From NCBI RefSeq assembly GCF_000685295.1, contig NZ_ARYL01000002.1:1-64000 (forward strand): a stretch of 64,000 nt of DNA, written 5' to 3'. Positions 8,185 to 17,985 of this stretch are shown here, piece after piece. The first letter of the stretch is position 1, and every line of letters starts with the position of its first letter. A program made the position numbers and the translations under genes. The DNA is from Hyphomonas oceanitis SCH89 (GTDB taxonomy: Bacteria; Pseudomonadota; Alphaproteobacteria; Caulobacterales; Hyphomonadaceae). The notes under the pieces were generated by a model that was not told the DNA's origin, ran no database searches, and saw only the letters and a list, made by a program, of their open reading frames with translations.

Positions 8185-8353
8185 TGGGTGACCTGCTGTC
8201 ATGCAGGTTGTGCTGCAGCTGCGAAGCTTTATCTATGGGTCATGCCTTGGGCCCCGGGCATTTCCCAATCTCCTCCGATTGGGCGTTTCCTCCCCCCTTC
8301 GGGGCCCAATACTCATCAGCCCGGCGCGTTCATTCGCTGCCGGGCTTTTTTTT
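8185..8353 (+). ncRNA. Candidate trans-acting small RNA with CCUCC loops
   Basis: No credible ORF lies here, but the folding is strong. Hairpin 1: ACCTGC (8191-8196) with GCAGGT (8203-8208). A perfect 10-bp stem TTGGGCCCCG (8247-8256) with CGGGGCCCAA (8300-8309) encloses a 7-bp hairpin CCCAATC/GATTGGG (8264-8283) whose six-base loop is TCCTCC, followed by unpaired CGTTTCCTCCCCCC. A terminator hairpin with eight Ts ends it. Loops of CCUCC type that can pair with Shine-Dalgarno sequences are known from alphaproteobacterial sRNAs (mmgR/suhB-type and CcsR families). The 5' end is a guess; it could instead be a long 3' UTR of the LysR gene. Confidence 0.6.
8318..8353 (+). terminator. Rho-independent terminator of the sRNA candidate
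   Basis: AGCCCGGC (8318-8325) pairs with GCCGGGCT (8339-8346), followed by eight Ts (8346-8353). It is the clearest intrinsic terminator in the window. Confidence 0.9.
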
Positions 8354-8470
8354 ATTGCGCGCACGCCAAGGGCGCCCATCGCGGCGCGGCAGGCTGTCCA
8401 AAAAGGAAAAATGCATTCGTTTGTTTTCACTCTACCTGAGTGGGAAAGGCGCTGTGCGACCGTTATGCCG

Positions 8471-9136
8471 CTAGCCCGGCGGAGCGGTGGCCTTGTACTG
8501 GGCGGCGGCATTGGTGAATTCGAGGGCGTCGCGCAGGTCTTCCTCGAGCCCGTGACGGGCGAGACGGGGGACATAGGCGAAATTGAAGGGCACGGGGCGC
8601 GGGCTGCCTTTTGCAGCGCGTCGGGCGAGGAAGCGCGCGAGGCGCTTGGCGTGATGGTCCGGGTCGCCGAGGACCATGCTGAGCGCGATGAGGCGGTCTC
8701 TGAGTTTAGCGGCGGTTGGCGGGGCGCTGGGGCGTGCAGGCGGTTTGGGCGGCGCGGGCGGGCCGTCGAGATAGCGGATGCGGGGGCCGGTGGGTCTGGG
8801 CCCACGTGTGGGGGCCTCCGTCAGGCGGAACAGTATTTTCCGACTATCCCGGCGAAGGCCGGGATCTCTTGCGGTGGGCGCTGGGACCGAACTTGATGAG
8901 GCCCCGGCTTTCGCCGGGGACATGGATATTAGATCGGGTGCCAAGAGATAGAGGAGGCGTCTTGCGAGGGCTTCGGCGGGTTTGAGGATGGCAAGGATTT
9001 TTGCGGCGACGCCTTTCGGCAGGATCGCGTCGGCGACGGGGCCGAGCAGGTCGACGGCCATGAGCACCACGCGATCAAGCCGCGCCCAGCCTTCGGGCGC
9101 CACGATCTCCATGTCCTGTTCATCGAGCGGAAACAT
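8471..9136 (-). CDS. Hypothetical protein carrying a translated repeat
   Basis: I do not recognise this protein. About 221 aa if started at ATG 9136; the frame runs to 9205 but that start lies against the dps terminator, and ATG 9112 (MEIVAPEGW) is also possible. The N-terminal third is helical and hydrophobic (LDRVVLMAVDLLGPVADAIL), the middle is Pro-rich (GPPAPPKPPARPSAPP), and the C-terminal part is basic and helical. Residues translating 8838-8929 (PAKAGASSSSVPAPTARDPG) are an in-frame copy of a dispersed two-hairpin repeat, so they are probably an insertion rather than part of the ancestral protein. Codon use is like the neighbours. Confidence 0.6.
   Translation of the reverse strand: MFPLDEQDMEIVAPEGWARLDRVVLMAVDLLGPVADAILPKGVAAKILAILKPAEALARRLLYLLAPDLISMSPAKAGASSSSVPAPTARDPGLRRDSRKILFRLTEAPTRGPRPTGPRIRYLDGPPAPPKPPARPSAPPTAAKLRDRLIALSMVLGDPDHHAKRLARFLARRAAKGSPRPVPFNFAYVPRLARHGLEEDLRDALEFTNAAAQYKATAPPG
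8846..8919. repeat. Two-hairpin dispersed repeat inside the hypothetical gene
   Basis: Hairpin 1 is ATCCCGGC (8846-8853) with GCCGGGAT (8858-8865); hairpin 2 is CCCCGGC (8902-8908) with GCCGGGG (8913-8919). The layout and the peptide it encodes (AKAG...DPGLRRD) match a repeat widely seen in alphaproteobacterial genomes, usually between genes. Here it is read through in frame. Confidence 0.8.
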
Positions 9137-9205
9137 GGGGTGATTGTAGGCATGGTTTTGGAGGGGGCGGATAAGGGACGGGCTATCCGACACTTGCCGC
9201 GCCAC

Positions 9206-9233
9206 AAAAAAGGGGCTCCGCGTGGGAGCCCCT
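9206..9233 (-). terminator. Terminator of dps
   Basis: AGGGGCTCC (9211-9219) and GGAGCCCCT (9225-9233) form a 9-bp stem with a 5-base loop. On the minus strand it is followed by a run of Ts (As at 9206-9211 on the plus strand), 35 bp past the dps stop. Confidence 0.88.
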
Positions 9234-9267
9234 CAGGGATCGAATTCCTTGAAACCTGCTGGCGTGC

Positions 9268-9732
9268 CTAGAGGTTGGCGCGCAGCATCCAAGCGGTTTT
9301 TTCGGAAATGTCGGCGCGGCGGGTCATCAGGTCGACCGTCACGATATCATTGTTTTCCTCGGCAACCTTGAGGCCGATCTTGGCGGCGCGGCTGATCGCT
9401 TCATGGCCTTTGACGAGGTTCGAGATCATGGCTTCGGCGTCCGGTACGCCATTGTCCGGCTTGATCGTGGCTTCTTCCAGCATTTCTGCCGACGAGCCCG
9501 GCGCGAAATGGCCAAGGGCGCGGATGCGTTCGGCGATCTCGTCGAGGGCGGTCCAGAGCTCGGTATACTGGGTCATGAACATGGTGTGCAGCGAGTTGAA
9601 GCGCGGGCCGGTGACGTTCCAGTGATAGCCGTGCGTCTTCACGTAAAGGGCATAGGTTTCGCCGAGCAGGACGCTGAGCGCCTGGGCGGAAGACTGGCGG
9701 GCCTTGTCGTTCATTCCGATATCGATGGGCAT
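9268..9732 (-). CDS. dps: Dps ferritin-like DNA protection protein
   Basis: 154 aa, the usual Dps length. The ferroxidase-site signature is present: HGYHWNVTGPRFNSLH with the metal-ligand His, and downstream the D/E ligands in ALDEIAERIRALG. Dps forms a 12-mer that oxidises iron with hydrogen peroxide and coats DNA in starvation or oxidative stress. It has its own terminator, so it is monocistronic. The 229-bp divergent gap to the histidine kinase holds its promoter; no clear OxyR or Fur site could be picked out by eye. Confidence 0.93.
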   Translation of the reverse strand: MPIDIGMNDKARQSSAQALSVLLGETYALYVKTHGYHWNVTGPRFNSLHTMFMTQYTELWTALDEIAERIRALGHFAPGSSAEMLEEATIKPDNGVPDAEAMISNLVKGHEAISRAAKIGLKVAEENNDIVTVDLMTRRADISEKTAWMLRANL

Positions 9733-9961
9733 GGTCTAATTCCTTTGACGTTGCGTATATAGACCCGAAATGGGGTCGAACCCGCATCATGCCAATCTAT
9801 TTAGCGCTTGAGAGATATAGAGATATTCAATAGCATTTGCGCAGAATGGTGGACGCTGATGCAACAATTGTTAGTGAGCAGGCACTGATTTGTCTGTATG
9901 CTTGCAACTGAAATGCAGGCGTATGACGATCATGCGTATCGTCATGATTTGCTGGAGATCC

Positions 9962-11017
9962 ATGCCCCTATCCGCTGCCAATACGTTTTCCACCAAAACC
10001 TGGCTGATAACGCCCGACCTTCTGGGTGTACTGAACAGTGACGGCTACTTCCGGGGGACAAATCCTGCCTGGGAGGCCACGCTCGGGTACAAGCCGGAAG
10101 ATATCGAGAGAAACCAGTTCCTCGATTTCATTCATCCCGATGACCTCGCCCGGACGCAGGAGGCCTTTGTCGCGATACAGAAGGGCCTGCCGGTCCTGAA
10201 TTTCGAGAACAGGTATCGCCATAAGAATGGCACCTATCGCTGGCTCTCATGGAATTGCGTGCCGGACGATGGGCTGTTCTATTGCAGCGCGCGCGATGTG
10301 ACGCAGCATCACGAGGATCTGTCTGCCCTATCCAATAAGGAAGAAGAGGCGCGGTTCCGGGAACAGTTCATTGCCGTGCTGGGGCACGATCTGCGTAACC
10401 CGCTCAGCGCCGTCTCTTCGGCCATCCGGATCGCGTCACGTGAGGCGCAGACGGACCGTGCGCTGCAGGTTCTTGAGGCCGCGAATGGGTCGATTGAGCG
10501 CATGGCGGGCCTGATCAATGACCTAATGGACTTTGCGCGGGCCCGGCTGGGCAGCGGCATATCGCTTGACCTCGTGCCACACCCTGCGCTCGCCGAGGCC
10601 CTACACCAGGCTGTCGGCGAAATCCGGATCTCGCACCCGCAGGCGATGATCGAGGAGACCTATAATTTTGCGGAAGGCCTCAACTGTGAAGCCAGCCGGT
10701 TGCAGCAATTGATGTCGAATCTGGTGGCAAATGCCCTGACCCATGGTGATCCGGGCAAGCCGATCCAGGTGCAGGCCGTGGACGAGGAGGGGGACTTTGT
10801 CCTGACCGTGACCAATGCCGGGGGAGAGATCCCGGACAATGTCATGGCGAATCTCTTCAAACCTTTCGTGCGCGGAGATATGCGTGCTTCACAGCAAGGG
10901 TTGGGCCTTGGCCTTTTCATCGCCAAAGCCATCGCCAACGCCCATGGCGGGCGCCTCAGCGTCGTGTCCGACGCCGACCATACGACGTTTGAATTCCGGA
11001 TGCCGCGGAAAGCCTGA
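9962..11017 (+). CDS. PAS-domain sensor histidine kinase
   Basis: About 351 aa. A PAS fold with PAC tail (residues 16-118; GYKPEDI, FIHPDD, RYRHKNGTYRWLSW) is followed by the phospho-acceptor H-box FIAVLGHDLRNPLSA (His142) and a HATPase domain with N-box QLMSNLVANALTHG and G-box GLGLGLFIAKAI. No membrane segments, so it should sense a cytoplasmic signal; no response regulator is nearby, so it is an orphan kinase. ATG 9962 has GGAG just upstream; earlier ATGs at 9923 and 9932 would only add an unlikely basic leader. Confidence 0.85.
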   Translation: MPLSAANTFSTKTWLITPDLLGVLNSDGYFRGTNPAWEATLGYKPEDIERNQFLDFIHPDDLARTQEAFVAIQKGLPVLNFENRYRHKNGTYRWLSWNCVPDDGLFYCSARDVTQHHEDLSALSNKEEEARFREQFIAVLGHDLRNPLSAVSSAIRIASREAQTDRALQVLEAANGSIERMAGLINDLMDFARARLGSGISLDLVPHPALAEALHQAVGEIRISHPQAMIEETYNFAEGLNCEASRLQQLMSNLVANALTHGDPGKPIQVQAVDEEGDFVLTVTNAGGEIPDNVMANLFKPFVRGDMRASQQGLGLGLFIAKAIANAHGGRLSVVSDADHTTFEFRMPRKA

Positions 11018-11024
11018 ACCGCGC

Positions 11025-12404
<1,380 letters not shown>

Positions 12405-12501
12405 TCATCGGATTTCTTTATCGGTTTTTCAACCATACCTGCGATGCTGGAAGATCAGGATCCGGTAAACAGACCGGGACCGATGGAGGACTGCTGAGGC
12501 C

Positions 12502-12828
12502 ATGGTCTCATCGAACGATGTTTTACCCTTCGAGGAAATATGGGATCTGATCGTGCGCGAGACGCGGCACGGAGCGCACGATATGTATATCTGGCTCGAG
12601 CGCCTCAGCGATATGCAGCGCCTGATGGGACTGGTCGTGTTCGCGCTGATCTTGCTGATCCTGGCCTTCCGTCCGCATCAACTGGCAAAACGGAAGAAGA
12701 AGAGCGAGAAGAAGCAGGGCAGTGAGTTCTTCTATGCGGTTGTGATCGTGATGATCTTTGCTTTCGGCATTGGCTGGGGCTTTGATAGCGGGCTCGATGT
12801 CGAGCAACTGATGCGCGATCTGTTCTAG
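12502..12828 (+). CDS. Small two-TM membrane protein
   Basis: 108 aa, not recognised. Two hydrophobic segments (about residues 41-56, LMGLVVFALILLILAF, and 77-93, FFYAVVIVMIFAFGIGWGF) are separated by a very basic loop (KRKKKSEKKQG), implying both ends face the periplasm with the loop in the cytoplasm. A GAGG stretch lies a few bases before the ATG. It is 39 bp upstream of uvrC on the same strand and could be in its transcript. Base composition matches neighbours. Confidence 0.6.
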   Translation: MVSSNDVLPFEEIWDLIVRETRHGAHDMYIWLERLSDMQRLMGLVVFALILLILAFRPHQLAKRKKKSEKKQGSEFFYAVVIVMIFAFGIGWGFDSGLDVEQLMRDLF

Positions 12829-12867
12829 GCCTCGCAAGCAGCGCCCGCAGGCGCTATCTAGGGAGCC

Positions 12868-14742
12868 ATGGAATCGCAGGAGAATGACGCAACTACGCTT
12901 CGCGGCGTCGACGTCATCAAGGACAATCTGAAACGGCTGCCCGGGCGCCCCGGCGTCTATCGCATGTTCGGCGATGGCGGCGAGGTCCTGTATGTGGGCA
13001 AGGCGCGCGACCTGAAGGCGCGCGTGTCGAACTATGCGCGCCTTGGCGGGCATACGCAGCGGATTGCGCGGATGATCCTGCTGACGCGGCGAATGGAATT
13101 CGTTGTCACCGAGAGTGAGACCGAGGCCCTGCTGCTGGAAGCGAGCCTGATCAAGAGCCTGAAGCCGCGCTTCAATGTGCTGCTGCGCGACGACAAGTCG
13201 TTTCCCTATATCCTGATCCGGCGCAATCATGAGGCGCCGCAGATCAAGAAGTATCGTGGTACCAAGCATAATGAGGGCGACTATTTCGGGCCGTTCGCGA
13301 GCGCCGGGGCGGTCATGCAGACGCTGGACACGCTGCAGAAGGCCTTCCTGCTGCGCACCTGTGAGGACAGTGTGTTCAATGCGCGCACGCGGCCCTGCAT
13401 GCTGCACCAGATCAAGCGCTGTTCGGCGCCCTGCGTGGGGCTGATCTCGAAAGAGGATTATACCGAGCTGGCCGATGAGGCGGCAGACTTCCTGCGCGGG
13501 AAGGGGGCCGACCTACAGAAGCGGCTGGCCGAAGAAATGGACGTGGCCGCAGAGGCGATGGAGTTCGAGACCGCGGCACGCCTGCGTGACCGGATCCGCG
13601 CGCTGGCGCATGTGCGCGCGACGCAGGACGTGAACCCGGACGGGCTGGAAGAGGCTGACATCTTTGCCATCGCGATGGAGGGCGGGGTCTCGTGTGTGCA
13701 GGTGTTCTTCATCCGGGCCGGGCAGAACTGGGGCGCGACGGCGCACTATCCGCGTCATGACAGTGACCAGACGGTGGGCGAAGTGCTCGCCGCCTTCCTG
13801 GTGCAATTCTATGACAAGCGCCCGCCGCCGAAACTGATCCTCGTCAACGAGATGCCGGACCAGGCGAGCCTGATCGGCGAGGCACTGGAACTGAAAGCGG
13901 ACCGGAAAATCGAGATCCGCCGGCCGGAGCGCGGCTCGAAGCGGGACCTGGTCACACAGGCCGAGCGCAATGCGACCGAGGCCGTGACGCGCAAGCTGGC
14001 CGAGACGGCGAGCCAGGCGCGGCTGCTGGACGAGGTGCAGAAACTGTTCGAGCTGGAGACGCTGCCCCAGCGCATCGAGATTTACGATAACTCGCACATC
14101 CAGGGCACGAATGCCGTGGGCGGCATGGTTGTCGCCGGGCCGGACGGGTTCATGAAGACCGCCTATCGCAAGTTCAACATCAAGGACACGGATATCGAGC
14201 CGGGCGATGATTACGGCATGATGCGCGAAGTGATGCGGCGTCGCTTTGCGCGCGGCCTGAAGGAGAAGGCGGTCGGTAATGACCGCAACTGGCCGGACCT
14301 TGTGCTGATCGATGGCGGGCTTGGGCAGCTGAACGCCGTGCTGGAGGCGCTGGCCGGATTGGGCCTCGGGCCCGATGACGTGAACCTTGTGTCTATTGCC
14401 AAAGGCGTCGACCGCAATGCCGGGCGCGAGCAGTTTTTCCGGCCGGGCAGGGCGCCGTTCAAGCTGCCGGAGACGGCCCCTGTGCTCTATTACCTGCAAC
14501 GATTGCGCGACGAGGCGCACCGCTGGGCGATTGGCGCGCACAGGGCGAAGCGGTCGGCGGATATTGCGCGCTCACCGCTCGACGAGATCGAGGGCATCGG
14601 CCCGGCGCGCAAGAAGGCGCTGTTGCAGTATTTCGGTTCGGCGCGCGGGGTGTCACGGGCGAAAGTGGCGGACCTGATGGCGGTCGAAGGCGTCAACGAG
14701 GCGCTGGCCGAGCGCATCTATGGGCATTTCCATAGCGGCTGA
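12868..14742 (+). CDS. uvrC: Excinuclease ABC subunit C
   Basis: 624 aa, full length. N-terminal GIY-YIG nuclease (GRPGVYRMF, then [18 protein letters not shown]) makes the 3' incision; a UVR domain near residues 212-245 binds UvrB; the RNase H-like domain ([18 protein letters not shown]) makes the 5' incision; tandem helix-hairpin-helix motifs end the protein ([31 protein letters not shown]). It acts in nucleotide excision repair with UvrA and UvrB, which are not in the window. Confidence 0.97.
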   Translation: MESQENDATTLRGVDVIKDNLKRLPGRPGVYRMFGDGGEVLYVGKARDLKARVSNYARLGGHTQRIARMILLTRRMEFVVTESETEALLLEASLIKSLKPRFNVLLRDDKSFPYILIRRNHEAPQIKKYRGTKHNEGDYFGPFASAGAVMQTLDTLQKAFLLRTCEDSVFNARTRPCMLHQIKRCSAPCVGLISKEDYTELADEAADFLRGKGADLQKRLAEEMDVAAEAMEFETAARLRDRIRALAHVRATQDVNPDGLEEADIFAIAMEGGVSCVQVFFIRAGQNWGATAHYPRHDSDQTVGEVLAAFLVQFYDKRPPPKLILVNEMPDQASLIGEALELKADRKIEIRRPERGSKRDLVTQAERNATEAVTRKLAETASQARLLDEVQKLFELETLPQRIEIYDNSHIQGTNAVGGMVVAGPDGFMKTAYRKFNIKDTDIEPGDDYGMMREVMRRRFARGLKEKAVGNDRNWPDLVLIDGGLGQLNAVLEALAGLGLGPDDVNLVSIAKGVDRNAGREQFFRPGRAPFKLPETAPVLYYLQRLRDEAHRWAIGAHRAKRSADIARSPLDEIEGIGPARKKALLQYFGSARGVSRAKVADLMAVEGVNEALAERIYGHFHSG

Positions 14743-14745
14743 GGC

Positions 14746-15360
14746 CTATTCCTTTGGCTGATTTTGCGCGCGGACAGCAAGCGCCATGAGGTAGCTTTCC
14801 ATAAGCAGCACGAGTTCGTCTTCCAGGGAGGCTGACTGGAGACCAAGTCCCGGCTCGGCAATCGCTGCGCGCAGGAGGCAGACCACGGCATGGGTGAGGA
14901 TGAAGGCTGACTCGGGCCGGTTGATAAAGCTCAGCTCTGGGTGGCTTTGCATGATGTCGCTGAAAGCTTTGCTGTGATCGATAATGGCCGCTTCACCGTG
15001 TACGCGGAACAGGGCATCGCTGAGCACGATACGGGTTTCGGCCGATCCCTGTACGCCGTGCATCAATGCGCGGACGACCTTGCGTATGCCGTCGGGCTCG
15101 GACGGGTCATGCATGATTTCGTGTATGCGCTCTCCGATGCCATCGGATTGACGCTTTCCCAGCGAGGCCAATATCGCATCCCGATCACTGAAATACTGGT
15201 AGAGTGTACCAATGCTGACACCTGCGCGCTCGGCGATGTGGTTTGTGGTGAGCTTGCTGAGGCCTTCCGTCTCAAGAATGTGAAGCGTCGCCTCGAGAAT
15301 GGCATCAACCGTCGCTTGAGCGCGGGCCTGCTTTGGATTTCTTCTCGTTTTTTCAGTCAC
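14746..15360 (-). CDS. TetR family transcriptional regulator
   Basis: 204 aa. The N-terminal HTH is typical (LTTNHIAERAGVSIGTLYQY), with a basic leader before it; the C-terminal ligand domain is variable and gives no clue to the ligand. GTG 15360 is the start. It is divergent from the Lcp/MpaB-like gene across 114 bp that hold matching palindromic half-sites, one of which overlaps its own start, so it probably represses both genes. Confidence 0.85.
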   Translation of the reverse strand: MTEKTRRNPKQARAQATVDAILEATLHILETEGLSKLTTNHIAERAGVSIGTLYQYFSDRDAILASLGKRQSDGIGERIHEIMHDPSEPDGIRKVVRALMHGVQGSAETRIVLSDALFRVHGEAAIIDHSKAFSDIMQSHPELSFINRPESAFILTHAVVCLLRAAIAEPGLGLQSASLEDELVLLMESYLMALAVRAQNQPKE

Positions 15361-15440
15361 TTATATTTTCCCTCTGCCCTCTCCGCCCCGTATCAACCGA
15401 TGCGAGTAGAAAACATGAGGATTACTTACATATATAAGTG
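15358..15440. promoter_or_regulatory. Candidate TetR operator region
   Basis: CACTTATAT (15358-15366) recurs inverted as ATATAAGTG (15432-15440), and the second site is itself part of the palindrome ACTTA-CATATA-TAAGT (15424-15439). One copy lies at the TetR start, the other 35 bp before the oxygenase ATG. Operator function is inference. Confidence 0.5.
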
Positions 15441-15474
15441 AGGCTGCCAAGTGAGCAGCGAGAGGGATTGAATC

Positions 15475-16809
15475 ATGCCTGAAGGTCACGCATCCATCCA
15501 CGACCGCATTGCGCACCAAAAGGCTGCATTGCCCGCCATGTATGGGGATGTCGATTTCTCCGTACTGCCTGAGCGCTATACCGAAGATGTCTCGGTCAGT
15601 TCGATTGCCTCCTATGCAGACAAGTTCCCGACGCCGCCGGCCGACATGGTGGACCGCGTACGGGCCTATACGATGCTGGGCGATGTGACGGCGGATGCCT
15701 ATGCCGCGCTGATGGGCGAATATGGCTTCAAGAAGCTGGTCGACATGCTGCAGACCGCTTGTGACAAGGGCATTGAGGCGGTGCCGGATGCGCCGCCGGA
15801 ACTGGTGGCCCTGATCGCCGAGATGGAGACCAAGCCAGACTGGCTGAACATGGACCTGGTGCGCGAGGGCGCGCGGCTGAACCGGCTGCCAATGGCCGTG
15901 GCCGCGCCGTGGATGATCCGGGGCTCGTTCCTCGCGACATTCCTGAACAAGTATACTGCCTTGCCAATGGCGCTGACCGGGACACTGAGCGGCACGACGG
16001 CGGCGCGGCGCGTCAACGAGACGGCGACCTTCTTTACCGTGACGACCCTGCCGGGGGCGATGGAGCCGCATGGCGAGGGCTTCAAGGCCGCCGCCATGGT
16101 GCGCCTGATGCACTCGATGGTGCGGTTCAATGTGCTGCGGCGCGTGAAGGGATGGGATGTGTCCGTCTATGGTATCCCGATCCCGCAGGTGGACCAGATG
16201 CCTGCGGGCCTGATCGACGTGTTCCTGCTGGCCTACCAGATGGTGGCCGAAGGGCGCACGGAATTTACGGCAGAAGAGCGTGCGCGGGTCGAGTTCAGCC
16301 GCTATCGCTGTTACCTGCTGGGCCTGCCGGAAGACCTGCTGATGGACACGCCGCAGGGGATTATCGACATCATGAATGCGCGCGGCGGATCGATCCGCGA
16401 CGGGTTTGACGATGCGACCTGCGGGGCGCTCGTGCGGGCGACGCTGGCGGCCTATATGCCGCCGGACAAATCATTCGGTAGCCGCGTGTTCGATGCCATC
16501 GAGAAACGGTTCTCGCGGATCGTGTTCATTCAGCAATTCCTGGGCGGGGACCGGAAGGCAGCCGCCGACATGGGCGTACCGGTCAGCAACCTCGACTATG
16601 CGGTTGCAGCGGTGATGGGGACCGGGATTGCGCTGAAGATGGCGGCCTACAAGCTGGCCCTGGCGACGCCGGGCCTGAAAGGGCTCGCCGACCGGCGACT
16701 GACGGGCAAGATACGCAAACTGCTGGCGCGCTATGGCCATGCCGAATTCACGACAGATGCGGGGGCCTATCGGCCTGCGACACCGGCTGGCGCGGCGCAC
16801 AGTCACTGA
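15475..16809 (+). CDS. DUF2236 / MpaB-Lcp type oxygenase-like protein
   Basis: 444 aa. The stretch GFKAAAMVRLMHSMVRFNVL carries the R-x-x-H-x-x-x-R pattern of the family that includes latex-clearing protein Lcp and fungal MpaB, haem-b proteins that cleave C=C bonds. Upstream, MIRGSFLATFLN and FFTVTTLPGAMEPHGEG fit the same fold. No signal peptide is seen, unlike secreted Lcp. A TetR gene diverges from it, as often found for this family. Substrate unknown; a hydrophobic isoprenoid or lipid is only a guess from the relatives. Confidence 0.75.
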   Translation: MPEGHASIHDRIAHQKAALPAMYGDVDFSVLPERYTEDVSVSSIASYADKFPTPPADMVDRVRAYTMLGDVTADAYAALMGEYGFKKLVDMLQTACDKGIEAVPDAPPELVALIAEMETKPDWLNMDLVREGARLNRLPMAVAAPWMIRGSFLATFLNKYTALPMALTGTLSGTTAARRVNETATFFTVTTLPGAMEPHGEGFKAAAMVRLMHSMVRFNVLRRVKGWDVSVYGIPIPQVDQMPAGLIDVFLLAYQMVAEGRTEFTAEERARVEFSRYRCYLLGLPEDLLMDTPQGIIDIMNARGGSIRDGFDDATCGALVRATLAAYMPPDKSFGSRVFDAIEKRFSRIVFIQQFLGGDRKAAADMGVPVSNLDYAVAAVMGTGIALKMAAYKLALATPGLKGLADRRLTGKIRKLLARYGHAEFTTDAGAYRPATPAGAAHSH

Positions 16810-17086
16810 TGGAGCTCACGGACCGCCCCCTTACGGTCCTCTGAGCTCTTGCGGGGGCGGCGGGACTGGTCTCACTCCCAGTCCCGCTTGCTGGCGGCGC
16901 GGGTCATGTTTTATTGCGCTGAAACTGCAATGGCGCCTGCAGGTGGGAAATTATTTCATATTCAAGTTGTTGTCGCGCTGATCCAGTTGCGCCCGCGCGG
17001 CGTAAATTGTTTCAATAACAATAAAGAATACCCAAGGCGAATTGTCGTGTGCCTTCCACTCCGCATCGCCGGAAGGGAGAGACACG
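16810..17086. other. Intergenic region with two hairpins
   Basis: It holds two inverted repeats just after the oxygenase gene: GGACCG with CGGTCC (about 16819-16840) and GGGACTGG with CCAGTCCC (about 16860-16887). Neither has a T tract, so they are weak terminator candidates. The rest is AT-richer and leads to the small ORF at 17087. No gene seen. Confidence 0.5.
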
Positions 17087-17245
17087 ATGAGACCCGGCAA
17101 AGGCTCAAAACTGCCTGGTAAGCACTGCATGCGTCCCCATCCAGCTTACCAGGCGCCACGCCCCGCCGTCTGGCGGGGTGTGGCACTTCATTTTGCTGGC
17201 CTGATGACGGCCCTGATCCTGACAATTGGCTCAATTATCGCTTAG
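17087..17245 (+). CDS. Possible small single-TM protein
   Basis: 52 aa, not recognised. The ATG is preceded by AGGGAG at a spacing of about 7 bases, the best ribosome-binding site in this gap. The N-terminal half is basic and Pro-rich; the C-terminal part (VALHFAGLMTALILTIGSII) is a membrane helix. A C-terminal anchor with basic leader would place the N-terminus in the cytoplasm. No neighbour suggests a role; it may also be spurious. Confidence 0.45.
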   Translation: MRPGKGSKLPGKHCMRPHPAYQAPRPAVWRGVALHFAGLMTALILTIGSIIA

Positions 17246-17400
17246 GCGCGGCCAAGTCGCGCAGACGCGTCATTAATGGTTTGCCCTGATAATGGGCGCA
17301 TCGCTTCCGGCGGACCTCACTTTGGGCAGGCCGAAGCGCGTGGCGGCGCTTTTGCAGGCGCACTATTGCAGGTTGAAGCGAATGCGGTCACATTAGTGTC

Positions 17401-17874
17401 ATGAAACCTACTGAGTTCAGTCTCAAGCGCGAATTGGCCGCCCTGGTGACAGGGTCGTGGCTGCGGCCGCCTGTGGCGCAGCAGGTGGCTGCGCTGTGCT
17501 GGCGCCGGGCAGGTGAGGGACATGAAGTGCTGCTGGTGACGACGCGCGGGCGCGGCCAGTGGATGCTGCCGAAGGGCTGGCCGAAAGAGAGCAAGCCGGA
17601 TGCCGAGATGGCGGCGGTCGAAGCGTATGAAGAAGCCGGTGTGCGCGGCGCGGTGGATGCCTCGCCCGTGGGCAGCTTTCATTACGAGAAGCGGATTGGC
17701 GCCGGAACGGTGATGGAGTGCGAGGCGACCGTCTATGCGCTGGAAGTAAGCGAACATGTGAGCCAATTCCCGGAAGCAGGTCAGCGTGAGTTGGGATGGT
17801 TCTCGCCCGGCGAGGCGGCGGTGAAAGTGGACTATCCGGAGTTGAGTGCGCTGCTGACGCGGTTTGCGCCCTGA
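17401..17874 (+). CDS. NUDIX hydrolase
   Basis: 157 aa. The Nudix box spans GWPKESKPDAEMAAVEAYEEAG with Glu residues of the AYEEAG helix binding metal. The layout (short, MLPKGWP just before the box) resembles diphosphoinositol or diadenosine polyphosphate hydrolases of the bacterial DIPP-like group. Substrate not predictable. It lies 111 bp before the phosphate transporter on the same strand. Confidence 0.85.
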   Translation: MKPTEFSLKRELAALVTGSWLRPPVAQQVAALCWRRAGEGHEVLLVTTRGRGQWMLPKGWPKESKPDAEMAAVEAYEEAGVRGAVDASPVGSFHYEKRIGAGTVMECEATVYALEVSEHVSQFPEAGQRELGWFSPGEAAVKVDYPELSALLTRFAP

Positions 17875-17985
17875 GGGCAGGGGTCACAGTCCCAGAAATT
17901 CGTCCTGAAATCTGAACGCGAATCCTGTATCCGGCCTGCAAGGCGTGCTACCGCGCGGCCAAGCAAGACGGAAACAAGAGCCAAC

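Noticed and set aside
8201-8896. A 231-codon plus-strand ORF over the sRNA and the hypothetical gene
   Set aside because: It begins inside the folded RNA and runs through its terminator and then antisense through another gene.
13513-14541. A 342-codon open frame antisense to uvrC
   Set aside because: uvrC is intact across it; the frame has no domain signature.
16817-16887. Two hairpins after the oxygenase gene as intrinsic terminators
   Set aside because: Neither is followed by a T tract; kept only as a note in the intergenic entry.
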